This document shows, in pieces, positions 52,573 through 61,679 of a stretch of 64,000 nucleotides of DNA (positions within the stretch are counted from its first letter, which is position 1; each line of letters opens with the position of its first letter). The notes beneath the pieces are model-generated. The model saw nothing but the letters and a program-made list of their open reading frames with translations. It had not been told where the DNA came from and ran no database searches. Made by a program: the position numbers and the translations under genes. The DNA comes from CALBPI01 sp038533155 (GTDB lineage: Bacteria; Pseudomonadota; Gammaproteobacteria; Steroidobacterales; Woeseiaceae): assembly GCA_038533155.1 (NCBI GenBank), contig JBCAZH010000003.1:1-64000 (forward strand). The letters run 5' to 3'.

Positions 52573-53691
52573 TCAGCGGACGGATGGCTTCCAGGTCGTA
52601 ATGCGCTTTCCTGAGAGAAATTGGATGCTCGCCACTGCGATTGCGAGGTTGACCTGAGCAAAAAAGAAAACGACCCGCAACAACCCGTTCTCTCGTAACA
52701 AGGGAGCAGTCCAAGCGATCGCCGCAGCCCCGTAGAACAAAATCTGTGCAATGAGGATCAGTATGACGAGCGGAGTCTTGGGCGCAACAAATGAGGTGAC
52801 CGCTAAAATTGCCAAGAACCAAGGCACCATCCAACGCATGATCTTGTGGCTCCAAACCTGAAACGCAAACATGCCCATGCGCGCCGGATTCAGCACCACA
52901 GGCGCTCGAGCCACGGCCGTCATGCCGCGCACAACGGTTCGCACTTTTCGCTGAAACTCCTTCGCAGGATTCTTGATATCTTTGTATATCCCCACGACCG
53001 CCGGACTGGAAACGGCGACCAGCCCCGCTCTCGCACAATTCAACGCGGTATTGAAATCACTCGGGGACACGATGTCCCAGTTCTCACACACCGATGCTCG
53101 TGCCGCAAAAAAAGAACCGCTCAAACCCACGAGCCCGGCCAGGCGTGACTCTTGAGCGCGAAGCCACATTTCGTAACGCACGTACAAACCTTCCCCGGCG
53201 ACTTCACCATCTTCGGTCAAGAAGCGATCCTCACTCGACACTGCGCCCACTGACGGGTCGTCGAATACCCGTACGAGGTTACGGATCGCTTCCGCCGGCA
53301 CCGCGGTTGCCGCGTCGGAAAACACCAGAATATCGCCGCTGGCGGCCTTAACGGCCAGCGACTGCGCGTACTCTTTGCCCAGATGCTCGTCGGCTCGCAC
53401 AAGCGTCACGCCGTCGGTCGCACGCACTATGTCATCCGTTTCGTCTGTCGAGCAATCCGATGCAACCAGAACCTCAAGTCGTTCTTTGGGATAGTCGATC
53501 TTGGCGGTGTTCTCGAGCTTTTCCTTGATTCTTGCGGCTTCGTTGTGCGCCGCAATGATCAGGGTCACAGACGGCAGATCGTCCGAGTGTTCGCTCATTG
53601 CTTGACGCTTTGGCAAAACCAGTAGGATCAGCGGATAAACGAAATAGCTGTACACCGATAGAAAACACAACAAGACCACGAGCGCCGTCAT
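52573..53691 (-). CDS. Membrane glycosyltransferase, family 2
   Basis: The 372-residue protein has an N-terminal membrane helix, a GT-A catalytic domain ('VTLIIAAHNEAARIKEKLENT', 'VLVASDCSTDETDDIV', 'ILVFSDAATAVP' with a metal-binding acidic motif) and 3-4 C-terminal helices. This is the layout of processive or lipid-linked GT2 enzymes such as those in poly-GlcNAc and cellulose-like systems. It overlaps the sulfotransferase gene by 4 bp and precedes the DegT-like gene by 1 bp, so all three form an operon. The donor sugar is unknown. Confidence 0.92.
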   Translation of the reverse strand: MTALVVLLCFLSVYSYFVYPLILLVLPKRQAMSEHSDDLPSVTLIIAAHNEAARIKEKLENTAKIDYPKERLEVLVASDCSTDETDDIVRATDGVTLVRADEHLGKEYAQSLAVKAASGDILVFSDAATAVPAEAIRNLVRVFDDPSVGAVSSEDRFLTEDGEVAGEGLYVRYEMWLRAQESRLAGLVGLSGSFFAARASVCENWDIVSPSDFNTALNCARAGLVAVSSPAVVGIYKDIKNPAKEFQRKVRTVVRGMTAVARAPVVLNPARMGMFAFQVWSHKIMRWMVPWFLAILAVTSFVAPKTPLVILILIAQILFYGAAAIAWTAPLLRENGLLRVVFFFAQVNLAIAVASIQFLSGKRITTWKPSVR

Positions 53692-54533
53692 ACGTCCTCC
53701 GACAAAATCTCGTAACCAAAGTGCTTGAGAGAATGCCCGGCAACCCGATTGATTGCCTCAATCTGTTCCGGAGTGAGTCGCTCGAGACTCACCGAGTTCA
53801 TATTCTTCACGCCCTCATTGCGCTCATGGATCGCGAAGGACCCTGGCGTGTAAATACCCTCGGTGCGTTCCAAACCCACGAAGCTAGCGATGTCGCTCAG
53901 TGCCTTAGCCGGATCAGCACAAAGGTCCTCATACTTCAGCCACATAAAGCGCTTCAGATGCTCAGCATCCTCCAACAAGACATCGTTACCGTAGGCCCAC
54001 TGACGCGCAGACATCTCGATGGGCCAACCCTCATCAAAGTGCTTCGGGTCGCCTTTTCGGGTGATACCCTCTGCGACGGCGTAGCCATTGCGAACCAACG
54101 CCACGAAATAGGCTTCCTGGAAATGTGCTTGGAGCCATCGCGTTCGAGCAGAGTTTGGCGGAGACTTCTCAATGAACACGTCGCCTTTACCACTGGCTCG
54201 CATGCCCCACTCTTTCTTGATACGTATCGGATCGGGCCCAGAGTCGTTTTCGTCCATGCGGAAAATCGATTCTCGCTCTACCCACATTCGGGGGACACCT
54301 ATCGCATAATCCTTAACGAACTGGTCGGTAATGAAGTGCCCCTCTGTCGGCAGAGAAATCACTTCCGGGTGTCGCGACAGCAGCTCTGCGAGCAGTGTCG
54401 TGCCGGAGTTGTAACAACCGACCAAAAACAACCACTTCTTTGGCCTAGGCAGCGGCGTCAGCGCAATCCTGACCTCACGCCACATGTTGCCAAGGCTCTC
54501 CCGAAACACTTCCCTTAGTCTTGTACCGGCCAT
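53688..54533 (-). CDS. Sulfotransferase (carbohydrate type) 1
   Basis: The 281-residue protein has the PAPS 5'-phosphosulfate loop 'FLVGCYNSGTTLLAELLSRHP' (seen as CYNSGTT) and a 3'-phosphate region 'FVALVRNGYAVAEG', followed by 'FMWLKYEDLCADPAKAL' typical of the sulfotransferase fold. It transfers sulfate from PAPS to hydroxyls or amines, probably on a sugar intermediate of the local polysaccharide. It is the first gene of the GT2/DegT operon and is divergent from two more sulfotransferase genes. PAPS synthesis genes are not in the window. Confidence 0.9.
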   Translation of the reverse strand: MAGTRLREVFRESLGNMWREVRIALTPLPRPKKWLFLVGCYNSGTTLLAELLSRHPEVISLPTEGHFITDQFVKDYAIGVPRMWVERESIFRMDENDSGPDPIRIKKEWGMRASGKGDVFIEKSPPNSARTRWLQAHFQEAYFVALVRNGYAVAEGITRKGDPKHFDEGWPIEMSARQWAYGNDVLLEDAEHLKRFMWLKYEDLCADPAKALSDIASFVGLERTEGIYTPGSFAIHERNEGVKNMNSVSLERLTPEQIEAINRVAGHSLKHFGYEILSEDV

Positions 54534-54646
54534 TTCTCTTGCGCTCGCGCGAAGGCTGTATGAAAAACTCGCGAACTGTAGCCTATCGGAAGCGCGCCCG
54601 CTATGTTACAAATCGCTTTTCTTCGGTTGGCACTGTTCATTAAATC

Positions 54647-55492
54647 ATGTACTTGAGCGAACACCTCGCGTTCGTCGAGCTCCACAAGACGGGTGGGTCC
54701 CACATCGGCCGTTGGCTCGCTAAGACAGTTCCCGGAGAGCAAGTCGGCAAGCACAATCGACTGCCTGAAGCGCATCAGGGCAAGTTTGTGATCGGCTCAG
54801 TACGTAACCCTTGGGACTGGTACGTCTCGTTGTGGGCGTACGGCTGTTCCTCTAGAGGCAGCGTCTGGCGGCAGACTATCGACGCACCCAACCTCAACTA
54901 CTACCGAAGTTCACTGCACAATGAGATGGGGCAGCCACCTGGATTGGTTCGCATCATCAGACAGTGGCTTAACGATCGCAAGAAACCACGCGATGCCTGG
55001 TTGAACACTTACACGAACGTCGATGACCCGAAGGGTTTTCGGCAGTGGCTCGGTATGATCATGGACGCCAAGCGTGCGCTCGACGTGCGTGAAGGCTACG
55101 GGTTTTCAACGCTTCCAGGCACCAGCGGGCTGATGACCTATCGATACCTGAAACTCTTCACCAACATAGGCTGTCGACTTTACGAACGGCCGGGTCACGA
55201 CGTGTTGCGGCCGGAACAAACATTCGAGCAATTCGGCTTCATAGATGATTTCGTTCGCATGGAGAATCTTGAGCCGGACCTGGTTGCTGCCATAAGAAAA
55301 TCAGGGTTTACGTTGACCCGTGAACAGGAGTCGGCAATTCTCGCATCGAGCAAGAAAAAAACGAACACGTCAGAACGTCGTCCAGTCGGGTTTTACTACG
55401 ATGCAGAAACACTCGCGCTAGTCGCTCGTCGGGAGGCGTTCGTGATCGAAAGACATGGCTACGAGCCACCCGAACTGGTGCGCCTCGCATGA
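54647..55492 (+). CDS. Sulfotransferase 2
   Basis: The 281-residue protein begins with a strand and the loop 'FVELHKTGGSHIGRWL', a variant 5'-phosphosulfate motif in which the His-Lys-Thr-Gly-Gly pattern is typical of sulfotransferase families 2/5, and then 'VIGSVRNPWDWYVSLWAYG', the 3'-phosphate motif. The C-terminus is Lys-rich. It opens a + strand operon and its stop overlaps the next sulfotransferase by ATGA. Its acceptor is probably a glycan built by neighbouring glycosyltransferases. Confidence 0.85.
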   Translation: MYLSEHLAFVELHKTGGSHIGRWLAKTVPGEQVGKHNRLPEAHQGKFVIGSVRNPWDWYVSLWAYGCSSRGSVWRQTIDAPNLNYYRSSLHNEMGQPPGLVRIIRQWLNDRKKPRDAWLNTYTNVDDPKGFRQWLGMIMDAKRALDVREGYGFSTLPGTSGLMTYRYLKLFTNIGCRLYERPGHDVLRPEQTFEQFGFIDDFVRMENLEPDLVAAIRKSGFTLTREQESAILASSKKKTNTSERRPVGFYYDAETLALVARREAFVIERHGYEPPELVRLA

Positions 55493-56259
55493 ATCCACTG
55501 CAGGCTATGTATCGCAAACTCTTTGACGCAGAAACGCGCAAGTGGATTTACAAGCTACGTAACCCAGAGCACTTTCAAAGAATGAGAACGGTGGTCAATC
55601 CATCGTCAAAAGGCGATTTCTCGCTCAAACCGTTTGACGAGCACAGATGCATTTTTGTGCACATTACCAAGTCCGCGGGCACTTCAGTCGCACTCGCATT
55701 GTTCGGACACCTACCCTATCACCACACCGCACGCGACTATCGCGTCATCTATGGTCGAAAAACGTTTGCTGAGTATTTCAAGTTCGCATTTGTTCGAAAC
55801 CCATGGGATCGCCTTTACTCAGCGTACTCGTATCTGCAGGGTGGTGGTTGGAACGAAGACGACCAAGTCTGGGCGGAACAATACTTGTCGTGTTTTTCCA
55901 GCTTTGAGCAATTTGTCACAATGGCGTTCTCGAGGGATTGGCTAGATAAGCATCTGCACTTCAAACCGCAGATCGAGTTTATTGGTGATCGCCGCGGCGT
56001 ACCGCTGATCGACCACCTGATGTATTTCGAAACCATTGCTGAGGACTTCAACGGCGTCGCTGCCAGACTCGGGCTGGATGCACGACTAGAGCATCGCAAC
56101 CCGTCGGCACGAGCGGGCTACCGAGAGGTTTATACACCCGCGATGCGTGAGATAGTCGCCGATGTCTACGCACAAGACATTGAGTGTTTTGGCTACGAAT
56201 TCGATGGGATCAAGCGCCGTGTAAAGATCGCAGATGGCACTTGGGCAGCTAGTGGCTGA
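55489..56259 (+). CDS. Sulfotransferase 3 (Sulfotransfer_2 family)
   Basis: The 256-residue protein has 'IFVHITKSAGTSVALALFG' as the 5'-phosphosulfate loop and 'FAFVRNPWDRLYSAYSYLQ' as the 3'-phosphate motif, the signature of the sulfotransferase 2 family (chondroitin/HNK-1-like). It overlaps the upstream sulfotransferase by 4 bp and the following glycosyltransferase by up to 26 bp, so glycan assembly and sulfation are translationally coupled. Confidence 0.92.
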   Translation: MNPLQAMYRKLFDAETRKWIYKLRNPEHFQRMRTVVNPSSKGDFSLKPFDEHRCIFVHITKSAGTSVALALFGHLPYHHTARDYRVIYGRKTFAEYFKFAFVRNPWDRLYSAYSYLQGGGWNEDDQVWAEQYLSCFSSFEQFVTMAFSRDWLDKHLHFKPQIEFIGDRRGVPLIDHLMYFETIAEDFNGVAARLGLDARLEHRNPSARAGYREVYTPAMREIVADVYAQDIECFGYEFDGIKRRVKIADGTWAASG

Positions 56260-57382
56260 GCGCAAACGCGGGTTCCTGCTGGTCGCCAACTGGCCATCAG
56301 ATGTAGGGTTCGCCTGGTGGCTGATGGAGAGCTACTGGGCGGTGCTCGCGCATCACTATCAAGACCGTTTCAAGTTCTACCTCACGTTCCCCGAAGTCAA
56401 TGAAATCCCTGAAGTCGTCAGAAACGCTCCGATTGAAATCATTCAAAGACACTTCGGGCGTGGTGCGGTATCCGACGATCTCGAATTTTTACGTCAATAC
56501 GAAATTGCAGCGATTTATTTCAGTGACCGGCCTGTATTTGATCCACGGTATAGGCAGTTTCGCAAGGCTGGCGTAGAACACATCATTACGCACGACCACA
56601 CGCCCGGCCAACGCACGCCGCCCAGAGGTCTGAAGCGATGGCTCAAATGGCTCCGAATTCGGCTTCCGGGCGTGTCTTCCGATAGCGCGATTGGTGCTAC
56701 TGAATTTGTGCGCCAGCGGACGATCGACACCAATCTCATGCCGGCGAACCGATGCTTCGCTGTGCCTAACGGGCTGCCAAGACAAACTGACAACGTCGTC
56801 GCGGACCCAGACGAACAACTCGGTTTACCAGGCGATGCAGTGCATATGGTCATGACCGGTCGCGCCAACCCATACAAGGGTTTGCGATTCATACTTGAGT
56901 GCCTGTCCGAGTACCGAAGCCGCAGTGAGGCGAAAAACCTCCATTTCACGCTCCTGGGAAATGGCCCGATCCTCGACGATTTGCGGGAGCTCGCGAGCCA
57001 ACTCAGCATTTCTCACTTCACCCATTTTCCGGGCTACATCAATAACGTCAATGCGCTGCTACCTGGGTTTGACTTTGCGATCCATCCGTCTCGCGGTGAG
57101 GTGGGTTACTCGCTGGCGATCCTCGAGTACATGCGCGCTGGCCTACCCGTCATCGTGCCCGATAACCCGTCCGTTTGTGGCGCAACCCGGCATGAGCAAA
57201 CAGGACTGATCTTCCCGGAAGGCGACCGCACCGCCTGTGTGAACGCTCTGCAAAGACTGACGGATGACACTGAGCTGCGCTCTCGCTTGGGCGCCGCAGC
57301 ACGTGAGGACGAGCAGCGTTTCAGCCTTGAAAATGCGCACAGGCGCTTGATCGAAGCAGTCGACGCAACCCTTGCCCGTTAG
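56234..57382 (+). CDS. Glycosyltransferase, family 4 (GT-B)
   Basis: The 382-residue protein is a GT-B enzyme with 'VHMVMTGRANPYKGLRFIL' at the start of the C-lobe, 'LHFTLLGNGPILDDLREL' and the nucleotide-sugar contact 'HPSRGEVGYSLAILEYMRAGLPVIV'. The start is ATG 56234, or GTG 56252, which would shorten the overlap with the sulfotransferase gene. The enzyme is cytoplasmic and membrane-associated. It ends in a 4-bp tail-to-tail overlap with the flippase gene. Confidence 0.9.
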   Translation: MALGQLVAERKRGFLLVANWPSDVGFAWWLMESYWAVLAHHYQDRFKFYLTFPEVNEIPEVVRNAPIEIIQRHFGRGAVSDDLEFLRQYEIAAIYFSDRPVFDPRYRQFRKAGVEHIITHDHTPGQRTPPRGLKRWLKWLRIRLPGVSSDSAIGATEFVRQRTIDTNLMPANRCFAVPNGLPRQTDNVVADPDEQLGLPGDAVHMVMTGRANPYKGLRFILECLSEYRSRSEAKNLHFTLLGNGPILDDLRELASQLSISHFTHFPGYINNVNALLPGFDFAIHPSRGEVGYSLAILEYMRAGLPVIVPDNPSVCGATRHEQTGLIFPEGDRTACVNALQRLTDDTELRSRLGAAAREDEQRFSLENAHRRLIEAVDATLAR

Positions 57383-58863
57383 CTGCGCGACAAGCGGTTG
57401 GCTATCGTCGTTCGCAGCAGTCGCCAACGCTCTCGAGTCGCCTCGTCCCGATCCAGCAACCACCAGAAGATTGCGAGCATCAAGCATGACAACGCCAGCT
57501 TTATGGCGATGCTAATCCACAGGCCTTGACCTCGCGTCGCAAACAGATCTGTCAAAGCAATGAGTGCACCGGTGGCGAGATAGGCCCCAGACGGCCATAG
57601 CCTCGCCGACGTATCATGCGCTCTTATCGCGTAGACAAATGTAATGATCAGCATGATCGCCGCAGCGAACAAAGACGCATACGCGGCGCCGAGGTAACCA
57701 AACCTGGGAATGGCCAATGCAAACACCACTGTCAGCAGAATCGCAGAACCATACTTCAGCACAGCGATGTAACCGGTCTTCTCAGACGCGAGAAAACTGA
57801 AATTGTGATACATCGCCATCTGTTGCAGTACAACGGTGAACGCGAGTGGTGGAACAGCCAACGACGCTGCATGGAATGCAGGGTCCGCCATCACACGAAT
57901 CACCGTATCAGCGAAAAGACTGATCCCTGTTCCAATAAAAACCAGCGCCGCGGTGACGACGGAGTAAACGGACCGAAACACCGGTCTACCCAAATCATCC
58001 CTGTTGAGAAGCTGAAAGCGTTCCGTTTGCCACCATTGTGTGAATGGCTGCCAGACCAATATTACGATCAGGCTGCCAAACCGCGCGGCGAGGTCGTAGA
58101 GTCCTACCTCGGACAAATCGCCGAAGAATCGAATCAAGAAACGATTCGCGAAATTGATGTAAACCGTTGCTACGCCCGCAACCCATAGCGGCCAGCTAAA
58201 CCGGATCAACCGCTTGGCCAGACTCAAACTGACTCGCAACCCGCCCGTGTGATACAGGGTGTAGGCGCCCATCGCCAACGCTACAGTTGCCGAAGACACG
58301 ACGGTGCTCACAACGACGCCTGCAACACCCCACTCGAGAAAGACCACCAACACAATATTTAGAGTTAGAGCGAGCATTAGCTTCGCAAGTGACATTGCGA
58401 CGAACAAGACCGGTTTGTCCTGCAATCGAATAAAAGTCAGTCCATAGTTTTCGATCGCGACAGTTACGAGCGTAAGCCCGTACAACGCGATGTAGTGCGA
58501 CAAGCTACTGTCGGCGAGAAACGCCCCCGCAAGCGGTTTGGCAGTGAGCACCAGAATCAAGGCTCCGATCGCGCTCGACGTTACTGTCACCGCCAGGGCG
58601 GTGCCAATAACCGTCCCCCGCTCTCGGCCGCCGTCCTGCTCAAAGTAGAACTTTGGAATCGCCTGTGCAAAGCGGGCACCGATCACGAGCTCGAATATCG
58701 ATAACAACAAAGTCAGCATGGCGACGATGCCGTAGTCCGCCGGTGTTAGATAACGCGTGTAGATCGGCAGCATCAAAAAACCGACGATCTGACGAGTGAT
58801 TGTGCCGAACGCGTAGATACCTACGTGCGCAGCAGCGCCGCGCTTTCGTTTTCGCTGATTCAC
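57379..58863 (-). CDS. Polysaccharide flippase, Wzx-like (MOP superfamily)
   Basis: The 494-residue protein has about 14 hydrophobic helices and a basic N-terminus followed by 'YAFGTITRQIVGFLMLPIYTRYLTPADYG', the characteristic Wzx/MATE-like first helix and loop ending with 'LTPADYG'. It translocates undecaprenyl-linked repeat units across the inner membrane. It lies 2 bp after the polymerase gene, giving a Wzx/Wzy pair in one operon. Confidence 0.93.
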   Translation of the reverse strand: MNQRKRKRGAAAHVGIYAFGTITRQIVGFLMLPIYTRYLTPADYGIVAMLTLLLSIFELVIGARFAQAIPKFYFEQDGGRERGTVIGTALAVTVTSSAIGALILVLTAKPLAGAFLADSSLSHYIALYGLTLVTVAIENYGLTFIRLQDKPVLFVAMSLAKLMLALTLNIVLVVFLEWGVAGVVVSTVVSSATVALAMGAYTLYHTGGLRVSLSLAKRLIRFSWPLWVAGVATVYINFANRFLIRFFGDLSEVGLYDLAARFGSLIVILVWQPFTQWWQTERFQLLNRDDLGRPVFRSVYSVVTAALVFIGTGISLFADTVIRVMADPAFHAASLAVPPLAFTVVLQQMAMYHNFSFLASEKTGYIAVLKYGSAILLTVVFALAIPRFGYLGAAYASLFAAAIMLIITFVYAIRAHDTSARLWPSGAYLATGALIALTDLFATRGQGLWISIAIKLALSCLMLAIFWWLLDRDEATRERWRLLRTTIANRLSRS

Positions 58864-58865
58864 GT

Positions 58866-60242
58866 TCAGGGTTTTCCGCTGCCCGTTCGTACTAGCCGCT
58901 GATCAGCAATCTGCCACTGACCTGCGTCAAGCTCTCGTCGAGTGGTCTCAACGCTGCTCAGCAAGACGCAAGACAGTGCAAGGTGAATGTACATCCACGG
59001 GTAATAGACGATCGAGACAAACTGACCAGCAATCACAAACGCAAGAAACCCCAGCGCGAGTCCCTTGCTGATATAGACTCGCCAATCATCGTCCAACCCA
59101 AGGGCAATCAGGCGCTTGCGCGCTTTTCGTGGAATTGAGAATCCGAGCCAAATCAAAATCAGATAGACACCCAACCCAATAAACCCGAGATCGGCACCAA
59201 CCTGAATAAAGATATTGTGCGCAAGTTCTGGTTCCGGGAACAACAAATCGTAGGAATAGTGAACATCGTAGTACGGAATGAAATTGAAGTACCCAACGCC
59301 AAACGTCGGGTGCTCCTGCATCATTTCCCAACCGTGTTCCCAGTACATCATTCTCTGCATGGACGACTTGTCCTCGCCCATGGATTGAAACCGCTCCAAT
59401 TGCTCTGCCGGCAAAATGTTGTAAGTCACGAATCCCAAGACTCCGGCGAGCGCAAGATCACGAATTGACACCTTGCCATGCAGGAAGATCAAGTACAGCA
59501 GAACAAACAATGCCAGTTGGGAACCGCGAGAACTGGCACCCATGACAGACATTCCAGCCGTAATCGGCGCAGCTAGAAGAGCCCATTTTCTCCAGCCGGT
59601 AACCCGATCCTTGAAAGCGAAGTACAGGTAAAGTGAAAAACAGAAAAACACCAGCATCTGGATCGCAAACTCGCCGGAGTTTTCGAAAAATCCTGGAGGA
59701 CCTTTCAATCCCCAGCTGGTGAAGGAGAATCCGCGCATCATCCATGACTTCGCACCGTAGATTGACATCTTCGCACTGGCCAGCGCAATGATAATCAACA
59801 GGATCATTAGCTGCTTCTCGGTTGTTGCGATCCGAGAAATCAAAAAAAATATCAACACCCAAAGGTAGTATGCATCCAGCCGATCCCAGGCATATTGCGG
59901 GACGAACGCCTGTTGACTTGAGATCAAGATAATTGCGAAAAAGACAAGCAACCAGATTAAGGCGCCGGTACTTGCAACAGGCTGACGGCTTGGTTGAAGA
60001 AAATAGCCAACGGCCGCAAGCATCAAAAACACCTGCATCCACGGTATAAAGTCAATCACAGGAAACAGCGATTGGGGACGCAAGTACTCGAAAAGAATGT
60101 AGAAGCTCAGCATCCAGAAAGCGAAAGACTGCTTCTTGAACTCAGCCCAAACTGACCCAGGGTAAAACTCGAAGAACGGGTCAAAGCTCGACGGTTTTAT
60201 GTCACCGTTCGATCGAGGTTCAGCGTTCACTGACTGGACCAA
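58866..60242 (-). CDS. O-antigen/exopolysaccharide polymerase, Wzy-like (Wzy_C/WaaL superfamily)
   Basis: The 458-residue protein has about 11-12 membrane helices and a large periplasmic loop with 'MQRMMYWEHGWEMMQEHPTFGVGYFNF', which matches the O-antigen ligase/polymerase signature around a conserved Tyr/His region. It begins 'KKQSFAFWMLSFYILFEYLRPQSLF' in its first helix, as in polymerases of exosortase-linked exopolysaccharide loci. It overlaps the preceding glycosyltransferase by 23 bp. Confidence 0.88.
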   Translation of the reverse strand: MVQSVNAEPRSNGDIKPSSFDPFFEFYPGSVWAEFKKQSFAFWMLSFYILFEYLRPQSLFPVIDFIPWMQVFLMLAAVGYFLQPSRQPVASTGALIWLLVFFAIILISSQQAFVPQYAWDRLDAYYLWVLIFFLISRIATTEKQLMILLIIIALASAKMSIYGAKSWMMRGFSFTSWGLKGPPGFFENSGEFAIQMLVFFCFSLYLYFAFKDRVTGWRKWALLAAPITAGMSVMGASSRGSQLALFVLLYLIFLHGKVSIRDLALAGVLGFVTYNILPAEQLERFQSMGEDKSSMQRMMYWEHGWEMMQEHPTFGVGYFNFIPYYDVHYSYDLLFPEPELAHNIFIQVGADLGFIGLGVYLILIWLGFSIPRKARKRLIALGLDDDWRVYISKGLALGFLAFVIAGQFVSIVYYPWMYIHLALSCVLLSSVETTRRELDAGQWQIADQRLVRTGSGKP

Positions 60243-61515
60243 CGGGCGCCTCTCCTATCGCGTCTTGATAGATCTGCCAGGTTCGACGGCCGATTTCGCC
60301 AACCTCGAAGCGTGACTCGACCCACTGCCGGCCTGCGTTCTGCCACGCTTCCCACCGCTCCTTGTGTTCCAACACAAAGGCAATCTTATCGGCAATCGCT
60401 TTGCCCGAGCGATCCGGCACAAGAAACCCAGAGACGCCATCATCAATACACTCCGGGATGCCACCAGTCGATGCCGCTATCGTAATGAGACCACTGGCCT
60501 GCGCTTCTTGCAAAACAACCCCTTGTGTTTCTTCGTGAAACCCATCCTCGGACCGGACACTAGCCAGCACAAACACCTGGGCCTGATCGTAAAGCCCCCG
60601 CAACTCCGTATCCGAGAGTTTAGAGTAAAAGTGCACCTGATCTGCAACTCCCAGCGAAACAGCTTGGGCTTCGAGGCGCTCACGGTCCGGGCCATTACCT
60701 ACCATGTGCCACTCCACCGCATGCCCTGAGGCCTTTAGGATTTGCAGGGCCTCAAGGCTATAGGACTGCCCCTTGTCTGGGTGAAAACGACCGACCGACA
60801 ACACCTGCAGGGCATCGCCCGTATGGACCTCGCGTGGCTTGAACGGAAAATCGTCCATCCGTAACCCCTGCGGCAGAATCTTGATTTTCTCCGGTGATGC
60901 ACCGATTGAGACGTACTGGCGTTTCGCGAACTCCGTATTCAACAAGATTGCATAGGCGTGAGCGGTGTAGCGCTCACGTTCTTTTCTTGAAATCGGCTTA
61001 ACGCCGACTGGGGGCAGTCCGTGAAAAGTAATCACCAGCGGTACCCCTAAGGCAACCACGATCGGCATCGCGCGAGTGCCCATCATCTCACTATGGGAAT
61101 GCACAACATCAATCCCACTGAGACCAAGGTATGGCAGCATCAGTATCGCATCTATCTTCTGGCGAACACCCAAACGTCTAGACATGAACACGCGCGGCAA
61201 TCGGCTGATTCCGCGAAGCACGCGCATCAGTCCTCTCTTCCGGAACATCTCCGCTAGCAAATGGACCAGCAAGGTTTTGCTCGAGGCCGGCAAATACTCG
61301 CAGCGCTCCGCGAGACCATACGATCGAACGTTGTCGGGCAGCACTTCTCGATCAGCCGTTGCTGCCAACAGTCGATTCTCCCCGCCATTCTCGAAAACCT
61401 CAATCAACTGGTTTACCAACCAGGGTTGAACGAGATTGGGAAAACGCGCAGTCACCGTCAATACGGTGATCCCAGCTCCGGGGTTTTTCTGTTCTCGCTG
61501 ATGACCATTCAACAT
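60220..61515 (-). CDS. Glycosyltransferase, family 4 (WcaL/colanic-acid type)
   Basis: The 431-residue GT-B protein has 'TARFPNLVQPWLVNQLIE' at the N-terminus, 'VVHSHSEMMGTRAMPIVVALGVPLVITFHG', 'QVLSVGRFHPDKGQSYSLEAL' and 'GFHEETQGVVLQEAQASGLITIAASTGGIPECI' with the donor-binding acidic residues. This combination is typical of colanic-acid-like GT4 enzymes. It is the first gene of the GT-Wzy-Wzx operon. The donor sugar is unknown. Confidence 0.92.
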   Translation of the reverse strand: MLNGHQREQKNPGAGITVLTVTARFPNLVQPWLVNQLIEVFENGGENRLLAATADREVLPDNVRSYGLAERCEYLPASSKTLLVHLLAEMFRKRGLMRVLRGISRLPRVFMSRRLGVRQKIDAILMLPYLGLSGIDVVHSHSEMMGTRAMPIVVALGVPLVITFHGLPPVGVKPISRKERERYTAHAYAILLNTEFAKRQYVSIGASPEKIKILPQGLRMDDFPFKPREVHTGDALQVLSVGRFHPDKGQSYSLEALQILKASGHAVEWHMVGNGPDRERLEAQAVSLGVADQVHFYSKLSDTELRGLYDQAQVFVLASVRSEDGFHEETQGVVLQEAQASGLITIAASTGGIPECIDDGVSGFLVPDRSGKAIADKIAFVLEHKERWEAWQNAGRQWVESRFEVGEIGRRTWQIYQDAIGEAPVGPVSER

Positions 61516-61617
61516 AGGGGGTGCAAAGCTACGACGCAGGACTTGGATCGGTGAATTGTAAGGGATTTGATCGAAAAGTCGCGGGACTGATAGCGCTCGA
61601 CTGTCGTGAACCAGCGC

Positions 61618-61653
61618 ACAAAAAAGCCGGGCTGTACATCAGTACAGCCCGGC
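61618..61653 (-). terminator. Strong intrinsic terminator after the secreted protein
   Basis: A perfect 12-bp stem gccgggctgtac/gtacagcccggc (61626-61653) with an ATCA loop is followed on the - strand by six T residues. It starts 26 bp after the secreted protein's stop. Confidence 0.95.
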
Positions 61654-61679
61654 ATCCAAGAGGGTAATCGATGTGGCGC

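Noticed and set aside
53598..54518. A 306-codon + strand open frame over the sulfotransferase at 53688-54533
   Set aside because: The opposite strand encodes clear PAPS-binding motifs; this frame has none.
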